NCBI GenBank assembly: GCA_000934455.1
Contig: KN882637.1
Span: forward strand, 1 to 40,116
Reading direction: 5' to 3'
Origin: Apostichopus parvimensis
Taxonomy: Eukaryota > Echinodermata > Holothuroidea > Aspidochirotida > Stichopodidae
Length of the DNA: 40,116 nucleotides
The position numbers and the translations under genes were made by a program. Below, one piece after another: positions 1-9,959 of the stretch. Each line of letters starts with the position of its first letter. The first letter of the stretch is position 1. The notes below the pieces were generated by a model. That model was not told where the DNA came from. It made no database searches and saw nothing but the letters and a program-made list of their open reading frames with translations.

Positions 1-37
1 TTATGCAAACTTTCACTTATGTTGCTCTGTCCCACAG

Positions 38-235
38 CAGAAATGGTCGGTACTCTACTTGTCAGAGAAGCTATGGTCAGTCAAGGTTCAGAAGCTTCAA
101 AGCAGAAAATAAAATCCTGTTAGACAAAAATCGCTGTTCGAAGTCAAGGTATCAGATAAAGGCACAGCAAAGCTTGAAGATCCAGTCGAATATCAATGAA
201 ATTGGTAAGAGAATCACTCAGAATGCAATTGGCCT
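38..235 (+). other. Possible internal exon of an unidentified gene
   Basis: This segment is preceded by a pyrimidine-rich stretch ending in CCCACAG (a NAGNAG acceptor at 37/40) and followed by GTAAGTAT at 236-243, a near-consensus donor. It is 198 nt long, a multiple of three, and one frame stays open across it. The open frame is rich in Ser, Lys, Arg and Gln and matches no domain I recognise. A different frame (starting EMVGTLLVREAMV) looks more protein-like but stops at about 152. If real, it is an internal exon of a gene extending left of the window. It could equally be chance, because the neighbouring DNA is repetitive. Confidence 0.2.
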
Positions 236-239
236 GTAA

Positions 240-920
240 GTATCTTATACAAAGTGTTCGAACTTGCTGTAATAGGAACAAACACTTTATTACTTCATTA
301 CCAAGTGCCTGAAAGCATTGTAGTGTGCGCAAAACACCCTGGATGAAATACCAATTGTTTGGACTTTAATATACCTTAATAGTGGGAAACGATTAAGAGG
401 GGATGGAACGACACTGTGTGTGATAATGAGTACTTCATTAAAAAGAATATATAAAGAAACACTTATTGATAAGTTTTCAATCCAAAAGGATGTGGAATGA
501 AGCACTTGATCTAATGACAAGTGTTCGCTTATGCAGGATTACACCTTTATTCTAAGTGTGTATCTTTTATATGGTGATTTTTTATTTTCCCTGCTACTTT
601 GAACTCCACTCCACACACTTGGGTAGCAATCATGCCCATAAGTACTCCAGTACTAAAGGGGCGTATGAAATTAAAAAAGTTCACATTTAAGTCCAAACAC
701 TTGGTATGACTTCCTGAATATTTTGCTCACACTAAAATCTTATCAAGCACGTGGTATGACAAACTAAGTGTTTTTCTCACACTACAGCACTGTCAAACAC
801 TTGGTGTAACATACTTACGATATGCGTTTTTCTCCTATAAGGTCTATCATTGAAGCACATGGTATGACATAATGTACTGAGTGTTTGGTATGCAGTGAAA
901 AAGTCCCTATATCAAACGTC
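240..920. repeat. Degenerate AAACACT/AGTGTTT repeat, left part
   Basis: Short motifs such as AAACACTT, CAAGTGTTCG, AAACACTTGGTATGAC and GAGTGTTTGG recur irregularly. They are clearest at 690-900, where four units of roughly 65-70 bp each pair an ACACTTGGTATGAC-type block with a TGAGTGTTT-type block. The same repeat resumes at about 6230, right of the gypsy element, which suggests that element landed inside this array. I see no coding potential here. Confidence 0.6.
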
Positions 921-1146
921 CCTGTTAAAATAACAAAACTTCCCTGCTTTGAAGGCACCCACAGTAAACCTATTAGCTTAAACCTCTAATTCGAAAACCA
1001 AAATGTCCTCGCTTTTAAGCAGCCGGACATCAAACAAACAGTCAAAATACTGTACTGGAATATATATGTCGGTAGGACGTCATTTTAAGTTCTAGTTGGC
1101 CTAAGTAGTTTTTCACAAAAGTTTCATATATCATGATATGTGATTT

Positions 1147-1940
1147 TGTAGCGGCGTAATTTGACACCGCTACTCTTTCCGTCAACTTGTTAGCGCCCTC
1201 AATTACCCTTGTGGTATCGCTAGGTCGAACTTACACCACTTCGACTATCGAATTCGACAGCTCAACACGACGAGCTACCAACGACGTTAATCGCCTACAT
1301 TAATCGCCTTATTATTATTATTTTTGATCGGAAAATTCTTATCAACTTGGTAAAAGTTCCTATCCGACCGCAATAGATATATTTTATTGGAACATCATTC
1401 CTTTATTTCGTTACATTAACTTTTCGTATTTTGTGAAGTATCTAAATAAGGGGTTAATCAACGGTCTAGCGTGCGTTACTCACAGGATTAATGCACGATC
1501 GGGGGATAATGCAAGCGATGCACGGGGCGGAGCCCGAGTGCATCCAGCGATAGCATTAATACCCTGAGTGCATTAATCATGTGAGTAACGCACGCTAGAC
1601 CGTTGATTAACCCCGTTCATTCATACACTACCATTTGTGTGGGGGGAAAATCATAAAACAAAACATTTTTGGTTACATATAACCAAAGATTTATTAAAGT
1701 GATGCCCCGTAATTTTACCGTGCGTTACTCACAGGATTAACCACGGTCAGCTGACCTGAATGGACCAATAGGATTTAGGAATCTTTACTAAGTATGAATG
1801 AACATACTTTTAATTATGGATGGATGCTGTATTTTCTATTAAGTTATTTCGCAACGGACCGACCCAGTGGACCGGAGTTATTTTTGCTGTGCTAGACGAA
1901 CTGGTGAGTAATAATTTCGTTTATATTTTTTACCGCCAAA
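1147..1940 (+). repeat. 5' LTR of the CsRn1-like element, interrupted by a fold-back insert
   Basis: Bases 1240-1444 and 1801-1940 align with the 3' LTR at 5837-6178, and the roughly 356 bp between them is an inserted fold-back element. The LTR end reads ACCGCCAAA, directly before the primer-binding site. Bases 1147-1239 begin TGTAGCGGCG and contain a GTAGCGG/CCGCTAC inverted pair. They look like an LTR start but are absent at the matching place before 5837. Either the 3' LTR lost its first 90 bp or this piece comes from a different LTR. Confidence 0.75.
1445..1800. mobile_element. Fold-back (MITE-like) insertion within the 5' LTR
   Basis: Relative to the 3' LTR, where the sequence runs straight through (ATCTAAACATAC near 6045), the 5' LTR carries about 356 extra bases. 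They contain a strong palindrome, with a 46-nt left arm at 1450-1495 and a near-perfect inverted arm at 1569-1614, around a CG-rich loop of about 73 nt. A third partial copy of the arm (GTGCGTTACTCACAGGATTAA, 1720-1740 in part) and a pair GTTCATTCATAC/GTATGAATGAAC (1615-1626, 1792-1803) follow. There is no coding sequence, so it is non-autonomous. I could not fix a clear target-site duplication. Confidence 0.75.
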
Positions 1941-1941
1941 T

Positions 1942-1959
1942 TGGTGACCCCGACGTGAT
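1942..1959 (+). promoter_or_regulatory. Primer-binding site, tRNA-Trp type
   Basis: TGGTGACCCCGACGTGAT begins 1 nt after the LTR-terminal CCGCCAAA. It is complementary to the 3' end of metazoan tRNA-Trp including CCA (tail ATCACGTCGGGGTCACCA). This is where minus-strand DNA synthesis is primed, and tRNA-Trp usage is characteristic of CsRn1-type gypsy elements. Confidence 0.85.
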
Positions 1960-2145
1960 CAGCCAGCATTAAAACTCTATTTGCATTCACTTTTTGAGCC
2001 ACTTAATGTATTTCATTCTATTTCGCCCTCGATTAGCTAACTGATTTTGCATTTCGTTAGTTGGGGAAATTTGTCAATCTCGTAGTGCTCAATTATCTTA
2101 TTCACGCTAAGTTGTATACTCCTACTATTTTTCGCGTTATTCACA

Positions 2146-2748
2146 ATGGATAATAGTAAAACCACGCCCAGATCTGAAGTTCCTATGGCGTCAGTCAGTC
2201 TGAAGCTACCACCGTTCTGGCCTCATGACCCTGCGCTCTGGTTTTGCCAAGTTGAAGCGCAGTTCACGACCCGTGGGATTAAGACACAAAAAACAAAGTA
2301 TGCGTATTTCATCTCTTCCCTTCAATCGGAGATAGCGGCAGAAGTTCGTGTGATTCTGTTAAAGCCTCCCTTAAAACAGACCCGTACGAGGTAATTAAGA
2401 GGGAATTAATCAGGCGTACGTCAGAGTAGGAGCAAAAACGTCTCCATCAACTCTTAACAGCCGAGGAACTGGGGGAACCGCAAACCGTCCCAATTGCTCC
2501 GAAGAAAGCGGCAGCTTTTGGGAGAACGGACTCTGGAAGTTAGTATCATCCGTCAGCTATTCTTACAGCGCTTACCGGTAAACGCGCAATTAATCCTGGC
2601 ATCAACAAGTGCCACGGTTGAAATCGACCAGTTGGCGTCTATAGCAGACAAAATTTTGGAGGTCAACCCGAATATATCGCCAATTTCGGCAATCGAACCA
2701 GCGCCTCCACATTCTGCACCGCGGTCGATTGGGCAACACTTCTACTAA
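2146..2748 (+). pseudogene. gag-like gene remnant of the CsRn1-like element
   Basis: The reading frame starts with ATG at 2146 (MDNSKTTPRSE). It quickly reaches the conserved gag start KLPPFWPHDPALWFCQVEAQ, typical of CsRn1/Kabuki-type elements. The frame shifts near 2355-2365, an in-frame stop lies near 2427, and the frame shifts back near 2480. The later part (2494-2748) continues with recognisable gag sequence (LPVNAQLILAS ... IADKILEVNP). The nucleocapsid zinc knuckle expected further on is not convincing. The product would be the particle-forming structural protein, but this copy is broken. Confidence 0.75.
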
Positions 2749-2896
2749 TTGACAACCTGTAGGGAACTCGATGAACGACCCGCCAGGCATGTGCTGGTAT
2801 CATCAGAAGTACGGCACTGCTGCGAAAAGACTGCAGACCACCATGCAATTTTTGTAGCGTGGCTAATATTTCGAAAAACGCTCAGGCCAACGCATA

Positions 2897-3290
2897 GTGG
2901 CAGCACACGTTGGCCAGGACCCAGGTCGCCTGTTTTACGCGCAAGATCGAATCAATAACACGCGTTTTCTCATTGATACGGGGGCGACAGTTAGTGTCAT
3001 ACCTCCTGTGCGCACAGATCTTCAAAATCAAGGCACCAAAATCGAAGCTATAAACTGTAAAACCATTCCAACGTTTGGTTAACGTTCATTGGCGCTTGAC
3101 ATAGGTCAAAGGATACGATTCCCGTGGATATTTGTCATAGCAAACGTAAAAACTGCTATCTTAGGCTGTGATTTTTTGCGTAATTTTGGTTTGTTAGTAG
3201 ATGTTAAGCACAACAAACTCATTGACACTACCACAAATCTGTTCATCAAAGGAACTACTGCGCCGGACAAATCACTTTGCCTAACTTTCG
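2897..3290 (+). pseudogene. Aspartic protease domain remnant
   Basis: The retropepsin active-site triad D-T-G is intact at 2975-2983 (context FLIDTGATVSVIPP). It is followed in the same frame by hydrophobic strands and ILGCDFLRNFGLLVD, the usual C-terminal part of gypsy proteases (GxDFL). One in-frame stop (TAA, 3080-3082) interrupts the domain. In an active element this enzyme would cut the Gag-Pol polyprotein. Confidence 0.75.
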
Positions 3291-3299
3291 CTACTACAC

Positions 3300-4303
3300 A
3301 AAGCGACTCTGGTTACAGCACGCTTCTTGCTGAATTCCCCAGCCTTTTTCGTGTCAATTTCGAAGAATCTGTTGTCAAACACGCAGTAACGCACCACATT
3401 CGCACAACAGGACCACCTTTCGTCGCCCGCACTCGACGTCTGCCACCAGACAAACTCAAAACTGCGCGTCAGGAATTCGACCACATGATGCAGCTGGGCA
3501 TAGTGCGCCCGTCGGATAGTCAATGGGCATCCCCCTTCACATGGTCCCGAAGAAAAACGGTGACTGGAGACCATGCGGGGTTATCGTGGATTGAATAACG
3601 TGACCATTCCCGATCGTTATCCCATACCGCATTTACAAGACTTCACTGCTTCACTGAAGGGCGCAAACGTTTTTCTCCGAGATATACTTGGTGCGCAAAT
3701 ATCACCAAATCCCGGTTGAGGAGTCGGACATTTTCAAATCGGCAAAACAACACCTTTCTGTCTGTTTGAATTCAAGCGTATGCCATTCGGTCTCAGAAAC
3801 GCGGCGCGAACATTCCAGCACTTCATGGATGAGGTCACGCGTGGATTAGGATTTTGTTATATCTACATCGATGATATACTCATTGCTAGCAACTCAAGCA
3901 GCGAACATATGAATCATTTGAGACAACTGCTTAACGTACTTCAAGACTATGGCGTTGTTATTAACCCATTAAGTAAAAGTCAGTTTGGAGTCCCTACACT
4001 TGCATTCCTTGGACACAGTTGATACCAAGGAATCCGCCCATTACCGGAGAAGGTCAAAGCTATTAATGATTTTGCTCAACCAACGTCCTTACGCAAACTT
4101 TGCGAATACCTCGTTTAATTAATTTTTACCGCCGATTTATACCGCAATGTGCTGAACTTCTTCGCCCTCCCACAGATTTACTTGCGGGTAACACACGAAA
4201 AGCAGCACCATTGACTTGGACAGAGGAAGCCTCTTTAGCTTTTACAGATAGCAAAACCGCGCTTGCGCAAGCTACTCTACTTACTCATCCAGATCCCAAT
4301 TGA
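3300..4303 (+). pseudogene. Reverse transcriptase domain remnant
   Basis: The start shows the usual linker and first RT block (HHIRTTGPPFVARTRRLPPDK, then LGIVRPSDSQWASP). The catalytic Y-I-D-D box is intact at 3864-3875 and is preceded by MPFGLRNAARTFQHFMDEV. The thumb/connection sequence FYRRFIPQCAELLRP lies at about 4118-4165. Breaks are a frame change near 3550-3600, a degenerate first catalytic region ending in a stop near 3717, a stop at 4020-4022, a shift near 4100 and a stop at 4301-4303. The gene would copy the element RNA into DNA if intact. Confidence 0.8.
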
Positions 4304-4318
4304 CCACTTTCCGTCATA

Positions 4319-4765
4319 GTGGATGCGTCGGATCGGGCCGTCGGAGGCGTACTTCAGCACTACCGAGGTGGATCTTGGCAACCGTTGTCTTTCTTCTCCA
4401 AAAAGCTAAGTGCTACTGAGTCTAGATACAGTGCATTTGGACGCGAATTGCTTGCCATTTATCTAAAGCTTAAACCTTTCCGCTACGCATTAGAGGGACG
4501 ACAATTCACGATTTTCACGGATCACAAACCCCTCACTTATACACTGAGCACGAACTCTGATAAGCATTTGCCTACAGAAATTAGATATCTCGATTTCGTG
4601 TCCCAATTTACCACGGACATACGTCACGTAAGTGGTAAAAATAATGTTTTCGCAGACGCGTTGTCTTGCGTGGAATTAAATTCTTTCACTAGAGCTCCTT
4701 TCTCTACTCCATTGGACTATGCGCAATTAGAACATGCTCAAAAGGACGACCTCGAACTTTCATAA
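4319..4765 (+). pseudogene. RNase H domain remnant
   Basis: This continues the RT frame after the stop at 4303. Recognisable gypsy RNase H blocks are VDASDRAVGGVLQH (first catalytic Asp), FFSKKLSATESRYSAFGREL (catalytic Glu region), FTDHKPLTY (catalytic Asp) and HVSGKNNVFADALS. Its order and spacing match the family. It ends at a TAA (4763-4765), after which the same frame runs on into the integrase zinc-binding region. Confidence 0.8.
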
Positions 4766-5900
4766 CTCCAGGAATCTTCATCACTCGTATTTCAGAAAAC
4801 TTCTGTACCTTCTTCTGATGAAACAGTACTCTGTGATGTAGCTACCGGACCGCCGAGACCTTACGTTCCGAAAACTTTTCGGCGTGCTGTCTTTAACGCC
4901 ATACATGGTTTATCGCATCCTGGCATACGCGCTACTCAACGCTTAGTAACAGATCGCTTAGTTTGGGCCAATATCAACAAAGATGTGAGACACTGGGTTA
5001 AATCTTGTTTAGACTGCCAAAAGTGTGCACAGGCACACCGTAACACCACTTGGTACTTTCGCTTGCCCAGATGCGCGCTTTAATCACGTTCACATTGATA
5101 TCGTGGGACCATTGCACCATCCAATGGATATACATACTTACTTACTATTGTAGATCGGTTCACAAGATGGCCGGAAGCCATTTGCTTTCCTAATATCACC
5201 GCCGAAACTGTCTCAAAAGTCTTTCTCTGTCGATGGATTTCAACGTTTGGCACACCCGCTACGATCACCACAGACAGAGGCGCGCAGTTTGAATCGGCCT
5301 TATTTCGTGATTTTACCCTGCTGTTAGAAAGCAAACGAATTTTCCATCCGGAATCCAATGGCCTAGTCGAACGCTTCCATCGGCAGTTAAAGGCTGCTAT
5401 CTAAGGGCAACAACACCTTACGCATTGGAGTGACGCATTACCATTTGTCTTACTTGGTACCCGCTCGGCGCTCAAAGAAGACATCGACTGCAGCGCCGCT
5501 GAACTGGTTTATTGTACAACCTTGCGATTACATTGCGACTTGGTCAATCAAGATGAGCATCAACGCACTTCCGACCTAACCGTTTATGTTGACCGTCTTC
5601 GAAAACAAATGTCTCAGCTAACCCCCATCGGACACTAGAGCTCACACGCGAAAGCCACAGCTGCGTTGTACGCATGTGTGGGTCCGCGATGAAACCGTCA
5701 AACGGCCGTTTCAACCACCATATCGCGGTTCGTACCGAGTCATCTCCCGAGGAGACAAGACTTTTGTAGTCGATATAAATTCTAAGCACAACACAGTGTC
5801 GATTGACCGGCTTAACGTAGCGTGGACTGATCAGGATTCGACTTTCGACTTCGACCGCTCAACACGACGAGCTACCAACGACGTTAATCGCCTACATTAA
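4766..5900 (+). pseudogene. Integrase remnant, running into the 3' LTR
   Basis: An HHCC zinc-binding domain is visible at about 4904-5016 (HGLSHPG ... CLDCQKC). After a frame change near 5050-5080 the catalytic core follows. It has Asp in HIDIVGP, Asp in TTDRGAQFES and Glu in NGLVERFHRQLK, the D,D(35)E pattern. A GPY/F-like C-terminal block (PPYRGSYRVISRGDKTFVVDI) lies at 5712-5790. Further breaks are a shift near 5130-5145, a TAA at about 5402, and a stop with a frame change near 5636. The last codons (stop 5898-5900) lie inside the 3' LTR homology. The copy is not functional. Confidence 0.8.
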
Positions 5901-6178
5901 TCGTCTTATTATCACTTTCGATCGGATAATTCTTATCAACTTGGGAAACGTTCCTATCCGACCGCTATAGATATATTTTATTGGTATCGCATTTATTTAT
6001 ATCGTTACTTTAACTATTCGTATTTTGTGAAGGATCTAAACATACTTTTAAATATGGATGGATGCTGTATTTTCTATTAAGTTATTTCGCAACGGACCGA
6101 CCCAGTGGACCGGAGTTATTTTTGCTGTGCTAGACGAAGTGGTGAGTAATAATTTCGTTTAGATTTGCTACCGCCAAA
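5837..6178 (+). repeat. 3' LTR of the CsRn1-like element
   Basis: The roughly 342 bp here match 1240-1444 plus 1801-1940 with scattered substitutions and small indels (for example GCTCAACACGACGAGCTACC and CGGACCGACCCAGTGGACCG in both). They end in ACCGCCAAA. The copy lacks the fold-back insert found in the 5' LTR. A 4-bp target duplication ATTT (before 1147 and after 6178) is possible but too short to rely on. Confidence 0.85.
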
Positions 6179-6229
6179 ATTTTACTTTTCTACAGCTCAG
6201 TTTTTTTTTAACTGTTTCACTCCCATATT

Positions 6230-6895
6230 GCAGTCCAAACACTAGGTTGAACTTGTTTTGCTCACCATGTTTATTCAAACAATTGTTCTGCTCACTGCGA
6301 GGGTGGACCAAACACTTGGTATTGCATTATAAGCGCCACATTTAAACACTAACTAGGCCAATTACAGACTGAGTGTTTCACTTACCAAGGGCACAGTGCT
6401 TCAAAATACTCAGTGTTGCATTTTGAGTGTTTCGCTTATCACGTACTGCACCACACAAACCAAACACTTGGTATTGTATTCTAAGTGTTTCACTTACCAA
6501 GGGCACAGTGATTCAAACACACTTGGTATTGTATTCTGAGTGTTTCGCTTACCACATTACAGACACAGCGATTCAAACAACTTGGTACAGCGCACCGAGT
6601 GTTTCGTGTACCATCATCTTTACCTAGGGCCTAGCCTCATATAGGCCTAACTTCTGTACGCCCTTATAATGAGCAAACCCTAAGTGTTTCACCAAAGAGG
6701 TAGATTATCTTTGGTGTCACTTACCAAAGGCATAGTGATTCAAGCACTTGGTATTGGATTATGAGTGTTTCACTTGCCGCTGCACCACCGTAAACCAAAC
6801 ACTTGGCATTGCATTTTGCGAGTTTCGCTCACCTTGGTGATTCACACAGTTGGTGCAGCTAACTGAGTGTTTCGTCCTCCATCATGTTTTTACCT
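6230..6895. repeat. AAACACTTGGTATTG ... TGAGTGTTTCGCTTACC minisatellite, right part
   Basis: About ten imperfect units of roughly 60-70 bp. Each joins a CAAACACTTGGTATTGTATT-type block to a TGAGTGTTTCGCTTACCA-type block. AAACACT and AGTGTTT are inverted complements, so each unit can form a small stem. The clearest units lie at 6455-6610 and 6725-6870. The open frame at 6427-6627 is a by-product of the repeat. The family matches 240-920 on the other side of the gypsy element. Confidence 0.8.
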
Positions 6896-7435
6896 GATTT
6901 TATGAATTAGGTTTCCATAATGCTCTAAAATTAACTGGTATGGTCATCTCTATCCCCAACACATCCAAAAGCTCCACAATTTAGCCCTAAGAAGAAGAAG
7001 CAATTCATATTATCAGCGAATCTGAAACGGAAGTGACGTTGGAGGTCAACACCAGTGTCGCAATAGGTGAATAGACATCAGCGCAGGCGCAAAGGGTGTA
7101 GCATACATCTTTTCTACAGATATCTGTGGGAAGAATCACCAGCCTAGAAAGATTTCTTCATTTGATACCGTTGTTTTGTTTAAATCAATTAAACTAAACC
7201 AGGTCAGTGAAACAGTTGGTTCATTTGTGTGAAAAAGTTAGCTTTGACTTTGAATAAAAAGCCAACTAGCTTAGGCCTTAAGTTTACCTTTGGTAGTTGG
7301 GAGGTGTAGTTTTTCAACCTAGACACATAAGCTAGGCGAGCATTGTGTAGGGCTAATGCTTATAGGAACAGTCGGCCTTACAGTGCAGTAACAAAGTGCA
7401 GAGCCTAGCATAATACTAATAGCTGAGTTAGTGTG

Positions 7436-7607
7436 TGGAATGTCTTCAGAGAGACTCAATAAAGAGATGTTGACACTAACTTTGCCAGTTTATAAATATG
7501 TTATTTTCGAGTCAGATTCCTCGCTGGTGGTGTCCAGATCAAGGGTTATATACAATGTACTAACATGGTCATATACATATGTAGTGTCATTATGTTACTA
7601 CGCCACA
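7436..7607 (-). repeat. 3' LTR of the minus-strand element
   Basis: A 172-bp LTR that reads TGGAATG ... CCACA on the plus strand. On the minus strand a polypurine tract (complement of the pyrimidine run 7611-7629) stands directly before it, as expected for plus-strand priming. The start (TGTGGCGTAGTA) matches the element's other end at 9285 for about 25 bp before that end diverges. The 109-residue open frame at 7431-7760 overlaps this LTR and is not a gene. Confidence 0.7.
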
Positions 7608-7810
7608 CTGCTTTCCCTCTTTCTTTCCCAAAAAAATTGTTGTGGAGTACTCTTACCTGCAAAATACAAGGGTACCCAACAACGGACAAGCATTTTCCTC
7701 GTCTCTTTTTTACCTTTTAAAAACAAACTACTAAAAAGTATAAAGAAACAATTCAGTTAATATTACTGGTGAATTGACCATAACAAACCAGCTAAAGCAT
7801 GTAAAGCACT

Positions 7811-9210
7811 TTACAAACTCAATTTGACAATAGGTTTGCGAAGTCTTACTGATCTTCTTAGAAGGGTCTGGGTTGGTTCTTGGGTAGACATTCTACTGGA
7901 CTCTGATTTGCTTTGGTTTGTTACAGTTTGCAAAACAGTTACTTTAGGCTCTTCAGTCCATGTTCGGATAACATTTGGTACAAGACTTTGATCAAAAGCC
8001 TCAACTACATAATCTGTGTCATTGAAAGACTCACGCAAATGTCCTGGATTATCTTTGGCTTCTAACATGTGATGTACATGCACACTTCTAATTCTACCGG
8101 TAATATCAACTAGGGGCCTTTATGTCCAACACACCTCTACTACCGTTCCTATTTCCCATTGTTTTGCCTTATGTGGAAGACTTAGCACTCGTACTTGGCC
8201 ACCAACACTAAACCTGTATACCTTGAATATCTTGTTTGTGTTCCACTTTTGGTGTTAGGTTAGGCAAACCAAGCTAACTTTTTCCTCAACTTCCTTTTAA
8301 CAAAGAATTCTATTGGAGTATACCCAGTGGAAGACTGAGGAGTGGATCGATATTTAAGCAAGCAATTAGCTGGTTGATGTTTTACGCTGAATTTTGTGTG
8401 AGCAAACACCTGCTTTTTTAAAGCTTCCTTTACTATTAGTACTGACCTCTCTACTGCCCCACTTAAGGCTGGGTGCTAAGGTGGTACGTTTGAACTAAAA
8501 TATGTTTGATACCATTTTGCTTAATAAACAACTGGAATGACTCCGCTCAAAATTGAGGGCCATTATCAGAGACCAACTCTTCAGGCAAACCATGACATGC
8601 AAAATTGATCTTGACTTATCTATGGTTCTCTCTGTGGTTTTGTTTGCATGCAGGTGTATCACCTCATAGCCATTTCGAGTGGCTATATCAACCAAAACTA
8701 AAAAGTGATCATTACCGTACTCAAAAATCAACAAGTACCCTCTGCAAAGGTCTAGAGGCCACCTCCGTGTTTCCAATGGGGACTTTGGTGGTTTACTTCT
8801 GGTACTTTGACAGACAGTGTATTTACTTGTCAATAAATCTATATATTTGTCTATACCTATACCCGGTCAATACAAAAACCCTCTGGCAATCGACTTTATA
8901 GCCACTGTGCCATTATGTTCATTATCGAGTTCAGTTACTAATCTGTGTCTTAAGGAGTTTGGTACCACAACACCCCTGCTCACAAGACAACTCAAACCTT
9001 CTATTATGAAATGGTGTTAACTCATCAGACATAACCATTGATTCTGACCAGCCAAACAACATTTGTTCACACACTTGCTTAAGTAAAAGTGTCCTTTGTA
9101 GTGACAAAGTCTCTGCTGGAATTTCAGCAGCTGTGACAGGAAAATTATTGTCAACTACTTCCGTTCCAAAGATCTCACTTTCGGTTCCTTCTTCCGAATA
9201 TTCGTGAAGT
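7811..9210 (-). pseudogene. Gypsy integrase remnant (pol 3' part)
   Basis: Read on the minus strand from about 9210. An acidic stretch leads into LTPFHNRRFELSCEQGCC (just before the integrase zinc finger). Then come weakened zinc-finger sequence and KYTVCQSTRSKPPKSPLETR. The start of the catalytic core follows at 8495-8833 (RWPLDLCRGYLLIFEYGNDH, then FLVLVDIATRNGYEVIHL). The C-terminal tail is at 7811-8083, ending RRSVRLRKPIVKLSL, a common gypsy integrase ending. Several frameshifts and stops separate these blocks. It resembles K02A2.6-type gypsy integrases and is a different lineage from the plus-strand element at 1147-6178. Confidence 0.75.
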
Positions 9211-9959
9211 AAGCGTGGGCAATGTATAAAGTGAACGGCTCACGAGATTTGTCGAAACTGCCTATGTATCATGTACTACGCCGCAGTGTGTGAAACATTG
9301 TACACGTTTTGAACACATTAGTCACAGCTTAACCTACACATGGAGTAGGACTTATTATGTACATACATGAAATAAGTGCCGAATTTTTACACTGTGGTTC
9401 AATCAGTATTCCTAAAAGGTCATCAGTAGGCTGTTCTAAGGTTATGCATGCTGAATTAACGGTACTTAAAGTTCCTTAAATTTTGTACTTTATGTTGATG
9501 AGAATTGAATTAGACAGTTTTCTTTCTAAAACCTTCAGGGGGTGGCAGGTTTGAGAATGAACGACTCAATAACTGTGCCCGTTATTTAAAAAAAAAAAAT
9601 TAAAAGAACCATAAACAGAGTAACACTTAACATAAATATGAGACTTAGTATCATTTACTGTTTACTATGTAATCTGATGTAAGTTTGGCACAGAAATTTC
9701 CATTTCAAGTACCTGCTTTACAAACGAGAAACCCCTATACAATACGATAATACAAGAGCAACACCGTGAATCAGTAATCTTTATCTGTAGTTGTGTGTTA
9801 CTAGTAATCCAATAACATGATAGGTATGTAGCATCAAATATTACGATTTTGTGGTTAAGTATAGCAAAAACTTCATAAATATGTCGCTCTGTTATCTGTA
9901 TGTAATGACTCCGTCTAAATATCCCAAGGAACAAGTCAAAAATGATATTTGTATTAGTT

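Larger units (their letters stand above)
1147..6178 (+). mobile_element. Ty3/gypsy retrotransposon, CsRn1-like, degenerate
   Basis: A nearly full-length LTR element in plus orientation: 5' LTR, primer-binding site, gag, protease, reverse transcriptase, RNase H, integrase and 3' LTR in the canonical Ty3/gypsy order. The primer-binding site matches the 3' end of tRNA-Trp, a hallmark of the CsRn1 clade, and the gag start (KLPPFWPHDPALWF) fits that clade as I remember it. Every domain has frameshifts or in-frame stops, so the copy cannot make its own proteins. The LTRs still align well over most of their length. The exact left end is uncertain, because 1147-1239 has no counterpart in the 3' LTR. 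The sequence supports a clade assignment, not a named family. Confidence 0.9.
7436..9285 (-). mobile_element. Minus-strand gypsy-type LTR retrotransposon, internally deleted
   Basis: The insert is bounded by 5-bp direct repeats GTGTG (7431-7435, 9286-9290) and interrupts DNA that is continuous in copy B. On the minus strand it starts TGCGGCGTAGTACATGAT at 9285, the same start as its 3' LTR (TGTGGCGTAG at 7607). It ends at 7436, giving TG...CA termini. Only a fragment of the 5' LTR and of pol remain: no gag, protease or RT is seen, so a large internal deletion is inferred. Confidence 0.8.

Noticed and set aside
3281-3574. 97-residue minus-strand frame
   Set aside because: Shadow of the plus-strand protease/RT region of the gypsy element.
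6427-6627. 66-residue open frame in the minisatellite
   Set aside because: It is an effect of the repeated unit; the same peptide recurs with the repeat and has no domain.
6230-6895. Possible CRISPR array
   Set aside because: Units are imperfect, contiguous and lack unique spacers. The DNA is clearly animal.
7431-7760. 109-residue open frame
   Set aside because: It overlaps the LTR and polypurine tract of the minus-strand gypsy element and begins in its target duplication.
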